Below, in pieces: positions 39,829-48,657 of a DNA stretch of 64,000 nt (position 1 is the stretch's first letter; the number at the start of each line of letters is the position of its first letter). This DNA comes from Deinococcales bacterium (GTDB taxonomy: Bacteria; Deinococcota; Deinococci; Deinococcales; JAAFIG01): positions 1 through 64,000 of the forward strand of contig JAAFIG010000022.1 of NCBI GenBank assembly GCA_013298595.1, in the 5' to 3' direction. Both the position numbers and the translations under genes were made by a program. The notes beneath the pieces were generated by a model. It did not search any database. It saw only the letters and a program-made list of their open reading frames with translations, and was not told the DNA's origin.

Positions 39829-41679
39829 GTGAATCAGACCATTCAACCAAAGCCTGTAATCAAAACCACCAATAAGAATACTCGTGTCTGGATGCCATTG
39901 GTTGGCATTGCTGCTCTTGGTACCGCTTGGGGTGGTTTTGAGTTGTATCACGCTGATCGTATTTTGCCAGGAGTCAGTGCCGCTGGTATTAACATTGGTG
40001 GGCAAACCAGCAGTGAAGCCAAAGCAACCCTGCAAGCCGCTAAACTAGCAGCCCCTGTGATTGCTGTTCAAGCAGGCGACCAGACCTTACGTGTTCAGGG
40101 TCCAGAACTTGGTTGGCGTGTTGATTATGACGGTATGGTTGCCGGTGCAATGCAAATTGGACGCAGCAGCGATGCCTTGGGCAACATTGCTAAACGCTTT
40201 AGTGGCGATAAAAACGTTGTCTTAGCCGCTAAAGTGGATCCAAAAACCTTTCGTAACCGCCTCTCGAGTTTAGCTGAACCATTTGCCATTGCCCCAAAAG
40301 ATGCGGCTTTGGTGTTTACCGACAATAAATATGTGATTCGTCAGGACAAAGATGGACAAGGTGTGGATTTTGAAAATGCCGTCAAAGCTTTTAGTGCCAA
40401 TCCATTACTGACCAACCTCGAGTTGAACATTTCTGATATTCCAGCCCAAATTCAAGCTGAATCCTTGCAAACATTGGCAAATCAAGCCAACAGTATTTTG
40501 CGTCCATTAAAATTGACTTACCCAACACCTAGCGCTGCTCAGGCACTAGCAAAAACACTCAGTAGTGCCCAAGTCGCCAATTTATTCTTTGTTGAACGCC
40601 AAGGTTTACGCATAGACGAAAAAGCCATTGCTGATACCTTGCGAGGTGTCTCGAGTGCCTTTGATCAAGAAGCTGCTGATGCGCGTTATTACCGTCAGGG
40701 TGGTCAGTTGTTACGCCGTCCTTCCAAAGACGGCTATGCTTTAAATTTAGGCGAAGCTAAGAAATTATTAGCCACAGCCATTCTCGAGCCAAACACCCCA
40801 GAAGTACAATTACCTGTGGTTGTGACCACACCAGCAGTCACTACAAAATCCTTACCTGATCCAAAAACCTTAGCTTTGCTTTCCTCGAGCACCACACGGT
40901 ATTACGGCTCAAGCCGTGAACGAGTACTGAATGCTGCGATTGCTGCTAACAAATTAGATGGCTACGTTGTACCTGCTGGTGATACTTTTAGTTTTAACGA
41001 AGCCGTTGGCGAAATTTCTCGAGCCACAGGTTTCGTTGAAGGTCTGATTATTTCTGGTGGTCGAACAGCCAAAGGTGTCGGCGGTGGTGTTTGCCAAGCC
41101 AGTACCACAGCTTTTTCGGCACTGTACCGCGCTGGTTTACCAATTGTAGAACGCAACCAACACAGTTATAAAGTGCGTTGGTATGACGATGTCATGGGAT
41201 TAGATGCCGCTGTATACTACCCAAGCCTCGATTTAAAAATGCAGAACAACACCCCAGGACCACTCGTTGTGCGTGCCAGTACCAGTGGCGCAAGTATGAC
41301 AATCCAACTGTACGGCGTTTCTGATGGACGCAAAGTGGGTGTTTCTCGAGCCAGAATCTTGCGCCGCACCCCACACCCACCGACCAGAACTATTTTTAAC
41401 TCGAGCTTACCACCAGGTGTCAGTAAACAAGTGGATTATGCTGTAGATGGTTACAATGTCAATGTGGTACGTAGCATCAACGGACAAGCCGAAAGCCTTT
41501 ATACAGCTTATCGTCCGTGGCAAGCCGTCTACGAAGTCGGACCAAGTTTCCGCCCAAGAGTTCGCCCAGCCGCCTCGAGACTCCGTACCAACAGCAACCG
41601 AAGCACAGTCAGACCCGCAATAACAGCTCCTGCTGCGAAACCAACCGCCGCGCCTGCTCCAAAACCACTGAACCGCTAA
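39829..41679 (+). CDS. VanW-domain membrane-anchored cell wall protein
   Basis: 616 aa. A single N-terminal transmembrane segment (about 23-40: VWMPLVGIAALGTAWGG) is followed by a peptidoglycan-binding-like region in two parts (SAAGINIGGQTSSEAKATLQ; RQGLRIDEKAIADTL) and the VanW domain (about 350-510: SRERVLNAAIAANKLDGYVV, PAGDTFSFNEAVGEIS, GGGVCQASTTAFSALYRAGL, VERNQHSYKVRWYDD). The tail is Ala/Pro/Thr-rich and basic. VanW function is unknown but envelope-linked. GTG start after GGGAGAAAAAAC; a longer frame from 39754 is rejected. Confidence 0.85.
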   Translation: MNQTIQPKPVIKTTNKNTRVWMPLVGIAALGTAWGGFELYHADRILPGVSAAGINIGGQTSSEAKATLQAAKLAAPVIAVQAGDQTLRVQGPELGWRVDYDGMVAGAMQIGRSSDALGNIAKRFSGDKNVVLAAKVDPKTFRNRLSSLAEPFAIAPKDAALVFTDNKYVIRQDKDGQGVDFENAVKAFSANPLLTNLELNISDIPAQIQAESLQTLANQANSILRPLKLTYPTPSAAQALAKTLSSAQVANLFFVERQGLRIDEKAIADTLRGVSSAFDQEAADARYYRQGGQLLRRPSKDGYALNLGEAKKLLATAILEPNTPEVQLPVVVTTPAVTTKSLPDPKTLALLSSSTTRYYGSSRERVLNAAIAANKLDGYVVPAGDTFSFNEAVGEISRATGFVEGLIISGGRTAKGVGGGVCQASTTAFSALYRAGLPIVERNQHSYKVRWYDDVMGLDAAVYYPSLDLKMQNNTPGPLVVRASTSGASMTIQLYGVSDGRKVGVSRARILRRTPHPPTRTIFNSSLPPGVSKQVDYAVDGYNVNVVRSINGQAESLYTAYRPWQAVYEVGPSFRPRVRPAASRLRTNSNRSTVRPAITAPAAKPTAAPAPKPLNR

Positions 41680-41690
41680 AATATTTACAA

Positions 41691-41721
41691 AAAAAACGAA
41701 CCCCGCTGGGGTTCGTTTTTT
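41691..41721. terminator. Bidirectional terminator
   Basis: A 14-bp perfect stem AAAAAACGAACCCC / GGGGTTCGTTTTTT with a GCT loop provides T-tracts on both strands between the convergent VanW gene and ABC operon. Confidence 0.92.
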
Positions 41722-41731
41722 ACTGAAAAGA

Positions 41732-42829
41732 TTATTTGTACATACTGGCTTTTTTCTTGGTTGCCAATTCCCAAACGCTATAATCCACAGCACCTTTATC
41801 TGGAGCTTTCTTCAACACACCAAGGTCTACCAGCATATCAGTGTTGGCTTTATACACAGCTGGATCTAGGAAACCAGCAAAGCCTTTCAGGGTTGGACCG
41901 CTGTAATACAACTTAGCAATTTCTTTCATTTGCCATGTTTGGTGATCTCGAGCATCTATTGAGCCGCTGCCATTGCAGGTCTTACCGCATTTTGGCAAGA
42001 CAATATCAACTGCACCACCTTGGTTTTGCACCGACCAATTCCAGCCTTTGATGCTGGCTCTGAGCAAACGCGCAGCCACATCTTTGCCGCTCATGCCAGA
42101 ACCTTTGAAGTTCTTATCGGCAAGCACTTTTTCGGGAGCAAACATCAAATCCTCGAGTAAGTTCACACCCATATCTGGCAGTGGCATGACATTGAGTTTA
42201 TTGAGTGGGAAACCAAGCCCAACAATTTGATTGACTTCGTTGTAGGTCATGGCAGAAACAGCGTCCACTTTGTCCGGGAAAACCAGTGCGGGATCGAAAT
42301 TAAACGAAATTGCAGTGATATCAGGGCTGGCAACACTCGAGTCTAAGCTGGTGGTCATACCCGCTTTTTTAGCAAGGGCAATAATTGGTAATTCGTTACC
42401 AAAAGGCCATACGCCAACTTTTTTACCTTTTAAGTCGGCAACGGTTTTAATGCCGCTACTGGCAAGCGTTACTAGGGTAAAACCAGATTTTTGGAACATC
42501 TGACCAATGTGCACCACTTTCTGCCCTTTTTCACGATTGATTAAAAAATCGGTAATCCAAGTGGTACCAAAATCGGCTGCACCAGACAACACAGCATTGA
42601 CAGGTGGGGCATCACCAGCAGGAATCAAGGTGACTTCCAGACCTTCGTCTTTATAGTACCCTCGAGCTTGGGCAGCGAAATACCCAGCGAATTGTGCTTG
42701 TGGAAACCATTTTAATTGCAGTTTCACTTGCACAGGTTTTTTCATCTGCGCTTGGGCATTGCCAATCATGGCAGCGCCTGCCAGACCAGCGGTGAGAAGA
42801 GCGGCACTTGCTAACACGGCTTTCTTCAT
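41732..42829 (-). CDS. NMT1/THI5-type ABC transporter substrate-binding protein
   Basis: 365 aa. Signal peptide with AQA cleavage site, then the NMT1/THI5 fold: VKLQLKWFPQAQFAGYFAAQ, RGYYKDEGLEVTLIPAG, LKGKKVGVWPFGNELP. Homologues bind pyrimidine (HMP/FAMP) thiamine precursors, riboflavin, sulfonates or nitrate; the KWFPQAQFAGYF text is closest to ThiY-like proteins. It has four Cys near the C-terminus (KCGKTCNGSG). Last gene of the operon, with an AGGAGG ribosome binding site. Confidence 0.82.
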   Translation of the reverse strand: MKKAVLASAALLTAGLAGAAMIGNAQAQMKKPVQVKLQLKWFPQAQFAGYFAAQARGYYKDEGLEVTLIPAGDAPPVNAVLSGAADFGTTWITDFLINREKGQKVVHIGQMFQKSGFTLVTLASSGIKTVADLKGKKVGVWPFGNELPIIALAKKAGMTTSLDSSVASPDITAISFNFDPALVFPDKVDAVSAMTYNEVNQIVGLGFPLNKLNVMPLPDMGVNLLEDLMFAPEKVLADKNFKGSGMSGKDVAARLLRASIKGWNWSVQNQGGAVDIVLPKCGKTCNGSGSIDARDHQTWQMKEIAKLYYSGPTLKGFAGFLDPAVYKANTDMLVDLGVLKKAPDKGAVDYSVWELATKKKASMYK

Positions 42830-42847
42830 ACATCCTCCTATTAAGCG

Positions 42848-43873
42848 TTAATCCTCGGCGCGGAACGAACTGTGCCAACCGGTGACTCGACGCTCAAGTA
42901 ATGCCAGTAGATTATAAACGGTAATTCCTAAAAAACTAGCAACCACAATCGCAGCCCAAACAGCATCCAAGCTAACCGTGCCAATTTCGACCACAATCCG
43001 AAAACCTAAACCCGAACCATTGGCACCAAAAAACTCGGCAACAATTGCCGAAATTAACCCCAGCACCGCTCCTGTTTTTAAGCCCGTAAAAATAAACGGC
43101 ATGGCATTTGGTAAACGTAAACTCTGAAAAGTCCGACGCGAATCGGCTGCGTAAGAACGCATTAAATCCACTTGCAGCGGATTGACCTCGGTTAACCCTC
43201 GAGCCGTATTTAGCAGCATTGGGAAAAACACGGTAATCGCTACAATCACCGCTTTGGATTGCCAATCCACCCCCATCGCCCGAATCACCACAGGTGCCAG
43301 CGCCACAATCGGCACACTCGAGAACAAAGTCGCATACGGCATTAAGCCTCGCTCGAGAAACGGGTATCGCTGCGTGGCAATTGCCATCAGCACACCAAGT
43401 GAACCGCCAGCCACAAACCCAACAATCGTCTCGAGTAACGTTGTGCTGGTGTCACGCCAAAGCACATCTCGAGCTTCCCAGAGGCGTTGCACCACCAGAC
43501 TTGGTGGCGGAATTTGCGCCAGTGGCACTGCGTAGCCACGCACCAACCCTTCAACAGCAATCAGCACCACCACGGCTAACAAACCTGCAGGCAGCAACGC
43601 CACCAATTGCCGTTGTAACCAATCGGCATTATCCTTGGCTTTCGGACGAGCTAAAAACCGCACCACAGCACTTGAAGCCAAAGCCACACCCAGTAAACCC
43701 AGCAACAACCACGCATACAACCAAATTAAATCCGATGACTGCCACGCCTCGGTCAAAGCGAACCGATCAGCAATTAATTTCAACGAAAAAAACGCAGAGC
43801 CAAGCACACAAACCACTGCTAAAACAATTAAATTCGTCTCGAGGAAACTGGGTTTTAACGCACGCGTCGCCAC
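42848..43873 (-). CDS. ABC transporter permease (nitrate/sulfonate/HMP type)
   Basis: 341 aa. About seven or eight hydrophobic segments. EAA loop of the SsuC/ThiX class: VDLMRSYAADSRRTFQSLRL, then PNAMPFIFTGLKTGAVLG and VEFFGANGSGLG-like text. N-terminal extension with two extra transmembrane helices relative to standard 260-aa permeases. Overlaps the upstream permease by 19 bp. Together they form a heterodimeric channel. Confidence 0.88.
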   Translation of the reverse strand: MATRALKPSFLETNLIVLAVVCVLGSAFFSLKLIADRFALTEAWQSSDLIWLYAWLLLGLLGVALASSAVVRFLARPKAKDNADWLQRQLVALLPAGLLAVVVLIAVEGLVRGYAVPLAQIPPPSLVVQRLWEARDVLWRDTSTTLLETIVGFVAGGSLGVLMAIATQRYPFLERGLMPYATLFSSVPIVALAPVVIRAMGVDWQSKAVIVAITVFFPMLLNTARGLTEVNPLQVDLMRSYAADSRRTFQSLRLPNAMPFIFTGLKTGAVLGLISAIVAEFFGANGSGLGFRIVVEIGTVSLDAVWAAIVVASFLGITVYNLLALLERRVTGWHSSFRAED

Positions 43874-44709
43874 GGAGTCACCAACCTTTCCACCACACCA
43901 ACCAACGCCACCAACGCAATCCCCAACGCCGCACTACCAAACATCACCAACCATAAACTCCGCGAATCCGAAGCCCTCGAGTTCTCCGACAATAACCGCC
44001 CCAAACCAGCATCGGTAATCGTACTCGACTCCGAAACAATCGCCCCAATCAGCGCCGCTGTCATCGCAATTTTAAACGCCGTAAACAAAAACGGCACACT
44101 GGCAGGAAACCGCAACTTGGCAAACATCTGCACCGAACTGGCGTTATACGTCCGCATCAAATCCACCTGCAACAAATCCGGACTTTTCAAACCCTTCGCC
44201 ACCCCAACCGCAATCGGAAAAAACGCAATATAGGCACTAATCAACACCTTCGGCAACAACCCCTGCACACCATTAGAACCAAGCACCACCGCCAACATCG
44301 GCGCAATCGCAATCACAGGCACCGTCTGTGAAGCCACCAACCAAGGCAACACCGCCCGCTCAAACGCCCTCGAGACAGTCAACAACACCGCCAAACCAAG
44401 CCCAACCACACCCGCTAACAACAAACCCAACACCGTTGCTAACGCCGTAAAAAAACCATGAAACGGAATCGAATTCGGATCAGTTAACGGAAAAAAAGCC
44501 TTAGGAAAATCCTCGAGCAACTGATTCGGCGCAGGAATCACAGGAGAACGCAAATTAAAGGCACAAGACAACGCCGAACCACACGGCAACTCCGCCCCGC
44601 GATCCAACAAACGCTGCGCCGACTGCGCATTCAAAAACACCATCAGCGGAAACGAAAGAACAACAACAACAAGAGCCACTGTTAACATAGGAATAAACGA
44701 TTTATTCAT
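43855..44709 (-). CDS. ABC transporter permease (nitrate/sulfonate/HMP type), partner
   Basis: 284 aa from the ATG giving MNKSFIPMLTVALVVVVLSF. Six or so transmembrane helices and the EAA loop LLQVDLMRTYNASSVQMFAK followed by RFPASVPFLFTAFKIAMTAA. Paralogous to the downstream permease. An in-frame start 14 codons earlier would run toward the palindromic cassette and is rejected. A GAAGG sequence precedes the ATG. Its natural upstream neighbour, the ATPase, is separated from it by the DUF559 cassette. Confidence 0.88.
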   Translation of the reverse strand: MNKSFIPMLTVALVVVVLSFPLMVFLNAQSAQRLLDRGAELPCGSALSCAFNLRSPVIPAPNQLLEDFPKAFFPLTDPNSIPFHGFFTALATVLGLLLAGVVGLGLAVLLTVSRAFERAVLPWLVASQTVPVIAIAPMLAVVLGSNGVQGLLPKVLISAYIAFFPIAVGVAKGLKSPDLLQVDLMRTYNASSVQMFAKLRFPASVPFLFTAFKIAMTAALIGAIVSESSTITDAGLGRLLSENSRASDSRSLWLVMFGSAALGIALVALVGVVERLVTPWRRVR

Positions 44710-44750
44710 GCGTGTACCTTCGAGGGAAATGTGGAAAAGATGTCGCTGCA

Positions 44751-44827
44751 AACCCTCTCCCCCAACCCCTCCCCCGCGCAGCGCGGGGGAGGGGCGTTCA
44801 AGCGAAGCGCGAACCGGGGAGAGGGTT
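44751..44827. repeat. GC-rich nested palindrome cassette end
   Basis: Outer arms AACCCTCTCCCC (44751-44762) and GGGGAGAGGGTT (44816-44827) are perfect over 12 bp. Inside, CCCCTCCCCCGCGC (44766-44779) and GCGCGGGGGAGGGG (44781-44794) form a 14-bp perfect arm pair around one A, followed by GTTC...GAAC. GC content is far above the surroundings. Translated in frame it gives a typical PLPQPLPRAARGRG pseudo-peptide. Confidence 0.9.
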
Positions 44828-44849
44828 GCCCGTCACGTATACTGAATTC

Positions 44850-45206
44850 GTGCCTAAGGCGTATCTGACAAGATTGGCTCGAGAGAATCGGCGAGCACAA
44901 ACGCCTGCTGAGGCGATTTTGTGGGAAGCTTTGCGGCGCAAAAATTTTGCTGCTATCAAGTTCAAACGTCAGAAACCCATTGGGCGTTACATCGCAGATT
45001 TTTGTGCGCCTAGTGCAAAATTGATTATTGAATTGGATGGCAGTGTGCACGATTCCACGGATGCTCGAGCTTATGATGCTGTGCGAACCAGTTTTCTCGA
45101 GGCGGCTGGGTATCGTGTGCTGCGTTTTGGTAATCAGGTTGTACTCGAGGATTTGGCTTCTGTGCTCGGGGTGATTGCTGGGGTTGTTCATACTTCTTCC
45201 TCGTAG
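44850..45206 (+). CDS. DUF559 (Vsr-like endonuclease fold) protein
   Basis: 118 aa. DUF559 signatures: NRRAQTPAEAILWEALRRKN, GRYIADFCAPSAKLIIELDG and RTSFLEAAGYRVLRFGN. It is related to very-short-patch repair endonucleases; the conserved acidic residues of the fold (DF, ELDG) are present. Biological role unknown. The GTG at 44850 is chosen because TATACT ends exactly 6 nt before it; the upstream frame is only the palindromic repeat. It lies opposite and inside the ABC importer operon, overlapping the ATPase 3' end by 19 bp. Confidence 0.88.
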   Translation: MPKAYLTRLARENRRAQTPAEAILWEALRRKNFAAIKFKRQKPIGRYIADFCAPSAKLIIELDGSVHDSTDARAYDAVRTSFLEAAGYRVLRFGNQVVLEDLASVLGVIAGVVHTSSS

Positions 45207-46003
45207 CCATGTCCGTGGCGGAGGCTTTCGCGGACTTCGGTAGCGATTTCAAAGAATCTTGGGGTTTCTCTGGTGTCGAAGTTGCGTGGTTGTGGTAAGT
45301 CTACGTTGATGATTTTTTCGATTTTTCCAGGGCGTGGTGTCATCACTACAATGCGAGTGGATAAAAACACAGCTTCGGGGATGCTGTGCGTAACAAAGAT
45401 AATGGTTTTGCCTGTTTCGCGCCATAAGCGTAATAACTCGAGGTTGAGGTTTTCTCGAGTGATTTCGTCGAGAGCACCAAATGGTTCGTCCATGAAAATC
45501 AGTTGTGGGTCAAACGCCAAGGCTCGAGCAATACTGGCGCGTTGTTGCATACCACCTGATAATTGCCACGGGTAATTACGAGCAAATTTTTCGAGTCCAA
45601 CGAGTTTTAACATTTTTTCGGCTCGAGTGATGCGTTCTTCTTTGCTAAATCCCATGATCTCGAGGGGCAGCATGACGTTTTGTTGTACGGTACGCCAGTC
45701 GAATAGCGCTGGGGCTTGGAAAACATAGCCGTAAGCTCGAGATTCTCTGGCTTGTTGCGGGGTTTTCCCACCAATCAGCAAAGACCCTTTGCTTGGTTGG
45801 ATTAAATCGGCAAGTAAGCGTAACAGCGTGGTTTTGCCACAACCCGAAGGTCCGATCAGACTGATAAATTCGCCTGTGCCAATTTCGAGATTAGCGTCTT
45901 TTAAAGCGATGGTCTCGAGGGCTTGTCCGCGTGAATCCTTGGTTTTGTAGATCATGCTGACATCTTGAACAGATACCAACAGAGATGATGTTTGAAGTGC
46001 CAT
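45188..46003 (-). CDS. ABC transporter ATP-binding protein (nitrate/sulfonate/HMP type)
   Basis: 271 aa. Walker A GPSGCGKTT, signature LSGGMQQRASIARAL, Walker B LIFMDEPFGALD, H-loop FVTHSIPEA; the VMTPRPGKIEKIINVDLP tail is typical of SsuB/TauB/ThiZ. Start at the ATG with TATGTT 5 nt upstream; a start 9 codons earlier is less likely. First gene of the operon, now separated from its permeases by the cassette at 44751-45206, with the last 19 bp overlapping the DUF559 gene. Confidence 0.9.
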   Translation of the reverse strand: MALQTSSLLVSVQDVSMIYKTKDSRGQALETIALKDANLEIGTGEFISLIGPSGCGKTTLLRLLADLIQPSKGSLLIGGKTPQQARESRAYGYVFQAPALFDWRTVQQNVMLPLEIMGFSKEERITRAEKMLKLVGLEKFARNYPWQLSGGMQQRASIARALAFDPQLIFMDEPFGALDEITRENLNLELLRLWRETGKTIIFVTHSIPEAVFLSTRIVVMTPRPGKIEKIINVDLPQPRNFDTRETPRFFEIATEVRESLRHGHGYEEEV

Positions 46004-46057
46004 GCAAGAACATACCAAGTTTTGACGCACTACGGCAAAGGGGTGGCAGAAAGCAAT

Positions 46058-46084
46058 CGTAAGGGCGAACCTTGTGTTCGCCCT
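46058..46084. repeat. Palindromic repeat (CTTGT loop)
   Basis: A 9-bp perfect stem AGGGCGAAC / GTTCGCCCT encloses the loop CTTGT (46062-46084), preceded by CGTA. It lies between the ABC ATPase promoter region and the haloperoxidase-like gene and belongs to the dispersed family. Confidence 0.7.
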
Positions 46085-46123
46085 CTTGACAAAAAACGTT
46101 TTAGGATTTTCTCGAGAAAGTAA

Positions 46124-47434
46124 TTATCTAAACTTTAACGCATTAATTTTCGCTGCGATACAACGTCCCTGCTCGAGTCCTCGAGTGACTGCAGTTCGGT
46201 AATGAATACCGCCGTAAAGTCTCGAGATACCGGCTTCTTCAGCAGCCGCGTTGAACGATACAAATTTGCGAGCTGCCAGTCCGTTATTGCTGCCTGTGGT
46301 GTCGGTAAAGGCATAATTTTCGCCTAGCATGGCGGTAAGAACACCTGCTGCAGCTCCGCTTTGGGTGCTGTGTCCACTTGGGTATTCTGGGAATGGTGGC
46401 ACGGGCAAAATGGCTTCCCATGCTGGGTCTATGTGCCGCCTGATATAAGTGATTGGGCGTAACAAATTGTATTGGTATTTGGTTTGCCAGCAACCAATAA
46501 ACGCATCGTTGACGGCTAAGCCAACTCGGGTTTGGCTTTCGACAAATTGCTCGAGTTGCCAATTTTTTTCTAAAGCTAAATTGAGCACAATGTTAATCCA
46601 ATGTCCGGGTGGGGTGACTGTCAGCATTGGGTCGTCCGACCAGAAACGAGCAATTTGTTTTTGTTCTGGACTGATATTTTTAACGGTTTCGTAAACCTCG
46701 AGTGCTTCTTTGTAAAAAGCGGATGCTTTGTCGCTCGAGTAGACCAATGGAGCAGGTAAAGCGCATCCGTTACTGGTTTTCATGACCAACGGACGATTCT
46801 GCCCCCAATTTGGCAGCAATGGTGTTTGTTGCATGCCTAGGGCAGCAGTAGGAATCCAATCTTGTGGGTTGCTGGCTTTAGGGTAGGTGAGTGGAAAGCC
46901 CAAATTCGAGATGCTGGCTCCGCCATCAGTTGCGGCAAACGCCAGTATTTCGGTTGCCACTTTGCGCCCATACATAAGACTTCGTTCGAGTATATCGGCT
47001 TTAATCTGACTCGAGAGTTCAGTACTTAATTTGTTGTTGAGACTAATAAAAACCCGTTGACCTGTTGGTCCTGTGTTGCCATACAGCTTTTCGATAGCAC
47101 TCGAGAAAGCGCCATGTAACACAGCAGCAGTGCTATATTGCAGTTTTGCATCTACTTGGCTGACAGCTTGAAAACCATTGAGTTGCCCTGCCATTGAACG
47201 CAGTGTTTTACGTTGTGAAGCAACCGTTTCTTGGGCAATCAAACCAATATAAGCAAAGGTTCGAGCTGCCACTGGCGGCGAGTACGTGGCTGTGTGCCGC
47301 GTTAAATTCAGCATTAAGTTGTACCACTGAGTTGCAACTTGCATCTCGAGTGATCTTGTGGTTTGTGCGCCACCCACACTGAATAGCGCAGCACTCGAGA
47401 CGAAAATAATCAGTAACACGCCATAACGTTTCAT
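46124..47434 (-). CDS. Vanadium-dependent haloperoxidase-like PAP2 protein, secreted
   Basis: 436 aa. Signal peptide MKRYGVLLIIFVSSAALFSV, then an all-helical PAP2/vanadium haloperoxidase fold. Vanadate-binding motifs: KYQYNLLRPITYIRRHID, PPFPEYPSGHSTQSGAA and SRLYGGIHYRTAVTRG. It could be a haloperoxidase or an acid phosphatase; the family annotation alone does not decide. Separated from the XylF paralogue by 9 bp, so probably cotranscribed with it. Confidence 0.85.
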   Translation of the reverse strand: MKRYGVLLIIFVSSAALFSVGGAQTTRSLEMQVATQWYNLMLNLTRHTATYSPPVAARTFAYIGLIAQETVASQRKTLRSMAGQLNGFQAVSQVDAKLQYSTAAVLHGAFSSAIEKLYGNTGPTGQRVFISLNNKLSTELSSQIKADILERSLMYGRKVATEILAFAATDGGASISNLGFPLTYPKASNPQDWIPTAALGMQQTPLLPNWGQNRPLVMKTSNGCALPAPLVYSSDKASAFYKEALEVYETVKNISPEQKQIARFWSDDPMLTVTPPGHWINIVLNLALEKNWQLEQFVESQTRVGLAVNDAFIGCWQTKYQYNLLRPITYIRRHIDPAWEAILPVPPFPEYPSGHSTQSGAAAGVLTAMLGENYAFTDTTGSNNGLAARKFVSFNAAAEEAGISRLYGGIHYRTAVTRGLEQGRCIAAKINALKFR

Positions 47435-47443
47435 TTGGTTTCC

Positions 47444-48496
47444 TTATTGGCAAATTGGAACAATTTTACGATCCACACCTTCGCATAAAACTTCTTTAGA
47501 AATCCATTTGGCATCTATTACCACTTTTAAATTGCTACGTGTGATCGGTACTGGTTTAATAAAAATAGAATTCATTCGCACTTTTTTGGGTCCTTTACTA
47601 AAAATAGCACGACCTGCAATTTTATCCATTGTCACACCTTTAGCCAATTGCAATGCCACCTGAGCTGCTTTTGTACCAAGGGTACGCGCATCTTTCCAAA
47701 CTGAAACAGTTTGCGTCCCTCGAGCCACTCGGTTCAGCGCAGCTAAGTCACCATCTTGTCCTGAAACTGCAACTCTACCAGCTAATTTCACAGCAGCTAA
47801 TGCAGCAACAGCACCACCTGCCATACCATCGTTGCTGGCAACGACAGCATCTACTTTGTTTGCATTACGAGTCAGAAATTGCTCCATGATGCGTTGAGCA
47901 TTTTCGGGTTTCCAACTTTCAGTAAATTGCTCACCTACAACTTTGATATCACCACGTTTAATAGCAGGATTTAACACCTCGAGTTGACCATTATGTAAAA
48001 ACACACTATTGGGATCGCCTGGATCACCTTTAATGAACACATAATTGCCCTTAGGTTTTACCTTGAAAACTTCTCGAGCTTGCATCCTACCAACTTCGAC
48101 ATTATCAAAAGTCATATAAAAAACACTGGGTTCTTCGATTAAACGATCATACGCAATCACAGGTATTTTGGCTTTTTTAGCTTTAGCAATAGCTGGTAAA
48201 ATGGCATCTTTATCCATTGCTAAAATAATTATGGCTTTTACCCCTCGAGAAATTAAATTATCAATATCATTTAATTGTTTTTCACTCGAGGCTTGTGCAT
48301 CAGTGCTTGTCATGTCAGCATTACCAAAAGCAAACACTTGTCCCATTGCAGATTCATCGGTACGCCAACGTTCTTCTTGGAAATTACTCCAACTGACCCC
48401 AATAATTATTTTACTTTGTTGTGCTTGCCCAATGACTAAGCTCGAGCAGGTCGCAAGTACTGTGATGCCAAGAATCGTTTTCCAGTACTTCATCAT
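47444..48496 (-). CDS. XylF-like sugar ABC substrate-binding protein, second copy
   Basis: 350 aa from the ATG after AAAGGAGTGAA. Signal peptide [20 protein letters not shown]. Ligand-binding domain of the XylF group: [76 protein letters not shown]. It is strongly similar throughout to the XylF at 50737 and is probably a diverged duplicate binding a related pentose. A terminator separates it from xylG, so it may have its own promoter. A frame starting at 48628 is rejected. Confidence 0.85.
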   Translation of the reverse strand: MMKYWKTILGITVLATCSSLVIGQAQQSKIIIGVSWSNFQEERWRTDESAMGQVFAFGNADMTSTDAQASSEKQLNDIDNLISRGVKAIIILAMDKDAILPAIAKAKKAKIPVIAYDRLIEEPSVFYMTFDNVEVGRMQAREVFKVKPKGNYVFIKGDPGDPNSVFLHNGQLEVLNPAIKRGDIKVVGEQFTESWKPENAQRIMEQFLTRNANKVDAVVASNDGMAGGAVAALAAVKLAGRVAVSGQDGDLAALNRVARGTQTVSVWKDARTLGTKAAQVALQLAKGVTMDKIAGRAIFSKGPKKVRMNSIFIKPVPITRSNLKVVIDAKWISKEVLCEGVDRKIVPICQ

Positions 48497-48599
48497 TTCA
48501 CTCCTTTTGACATCTGCCAATACATCAGAACTTTGTGTGCTGATACATATCGCCATAAAAAACTTGCGATAATTTCGATAACCCAAGTATGGCAAAAAA

Positions 48600-48647
48600 A
48601 TTGTCAATGCAGTGTAAAAATCAGACATTTACCATTGCACTGACAAT
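48600..48647 (-). terminator. Intrinsic terminator after xylG
   Basis: On the minus strand ATTGTCAGTGCA pairs with TGCATTGACAAT (one mismatch), with an inner GTAAA / TTTAC stem, followed by a run of seven T (48594-48600). It lies about 10 bp after the xylG stop and ends the xylFHG transcript. Confidence 0.75.
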
Positions 48648-48657
48648 AGTTATACTT

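Noticed and set aside
39676-40035. 119-codon minus-strand frame over the VanW promoter and start
   Set aside because: No family resemblance, overlaps the VanW start and its ribosome binding site, and no start signals.
43294-43956. 220-codon plus-strand frame opposite the two ABC permeases
   Set aside because: His/Pro/Thr/Gln-rich text typical of antisense reading of membrane protein genes; the permeases on the other strand are clear.
44712-44849. N-terminal extension of the DUF559 protein
   Set aside because: It is the translation of the GC-rich palindrome; the GTG at 44850 has TATACT exactly 6 nt upstream.
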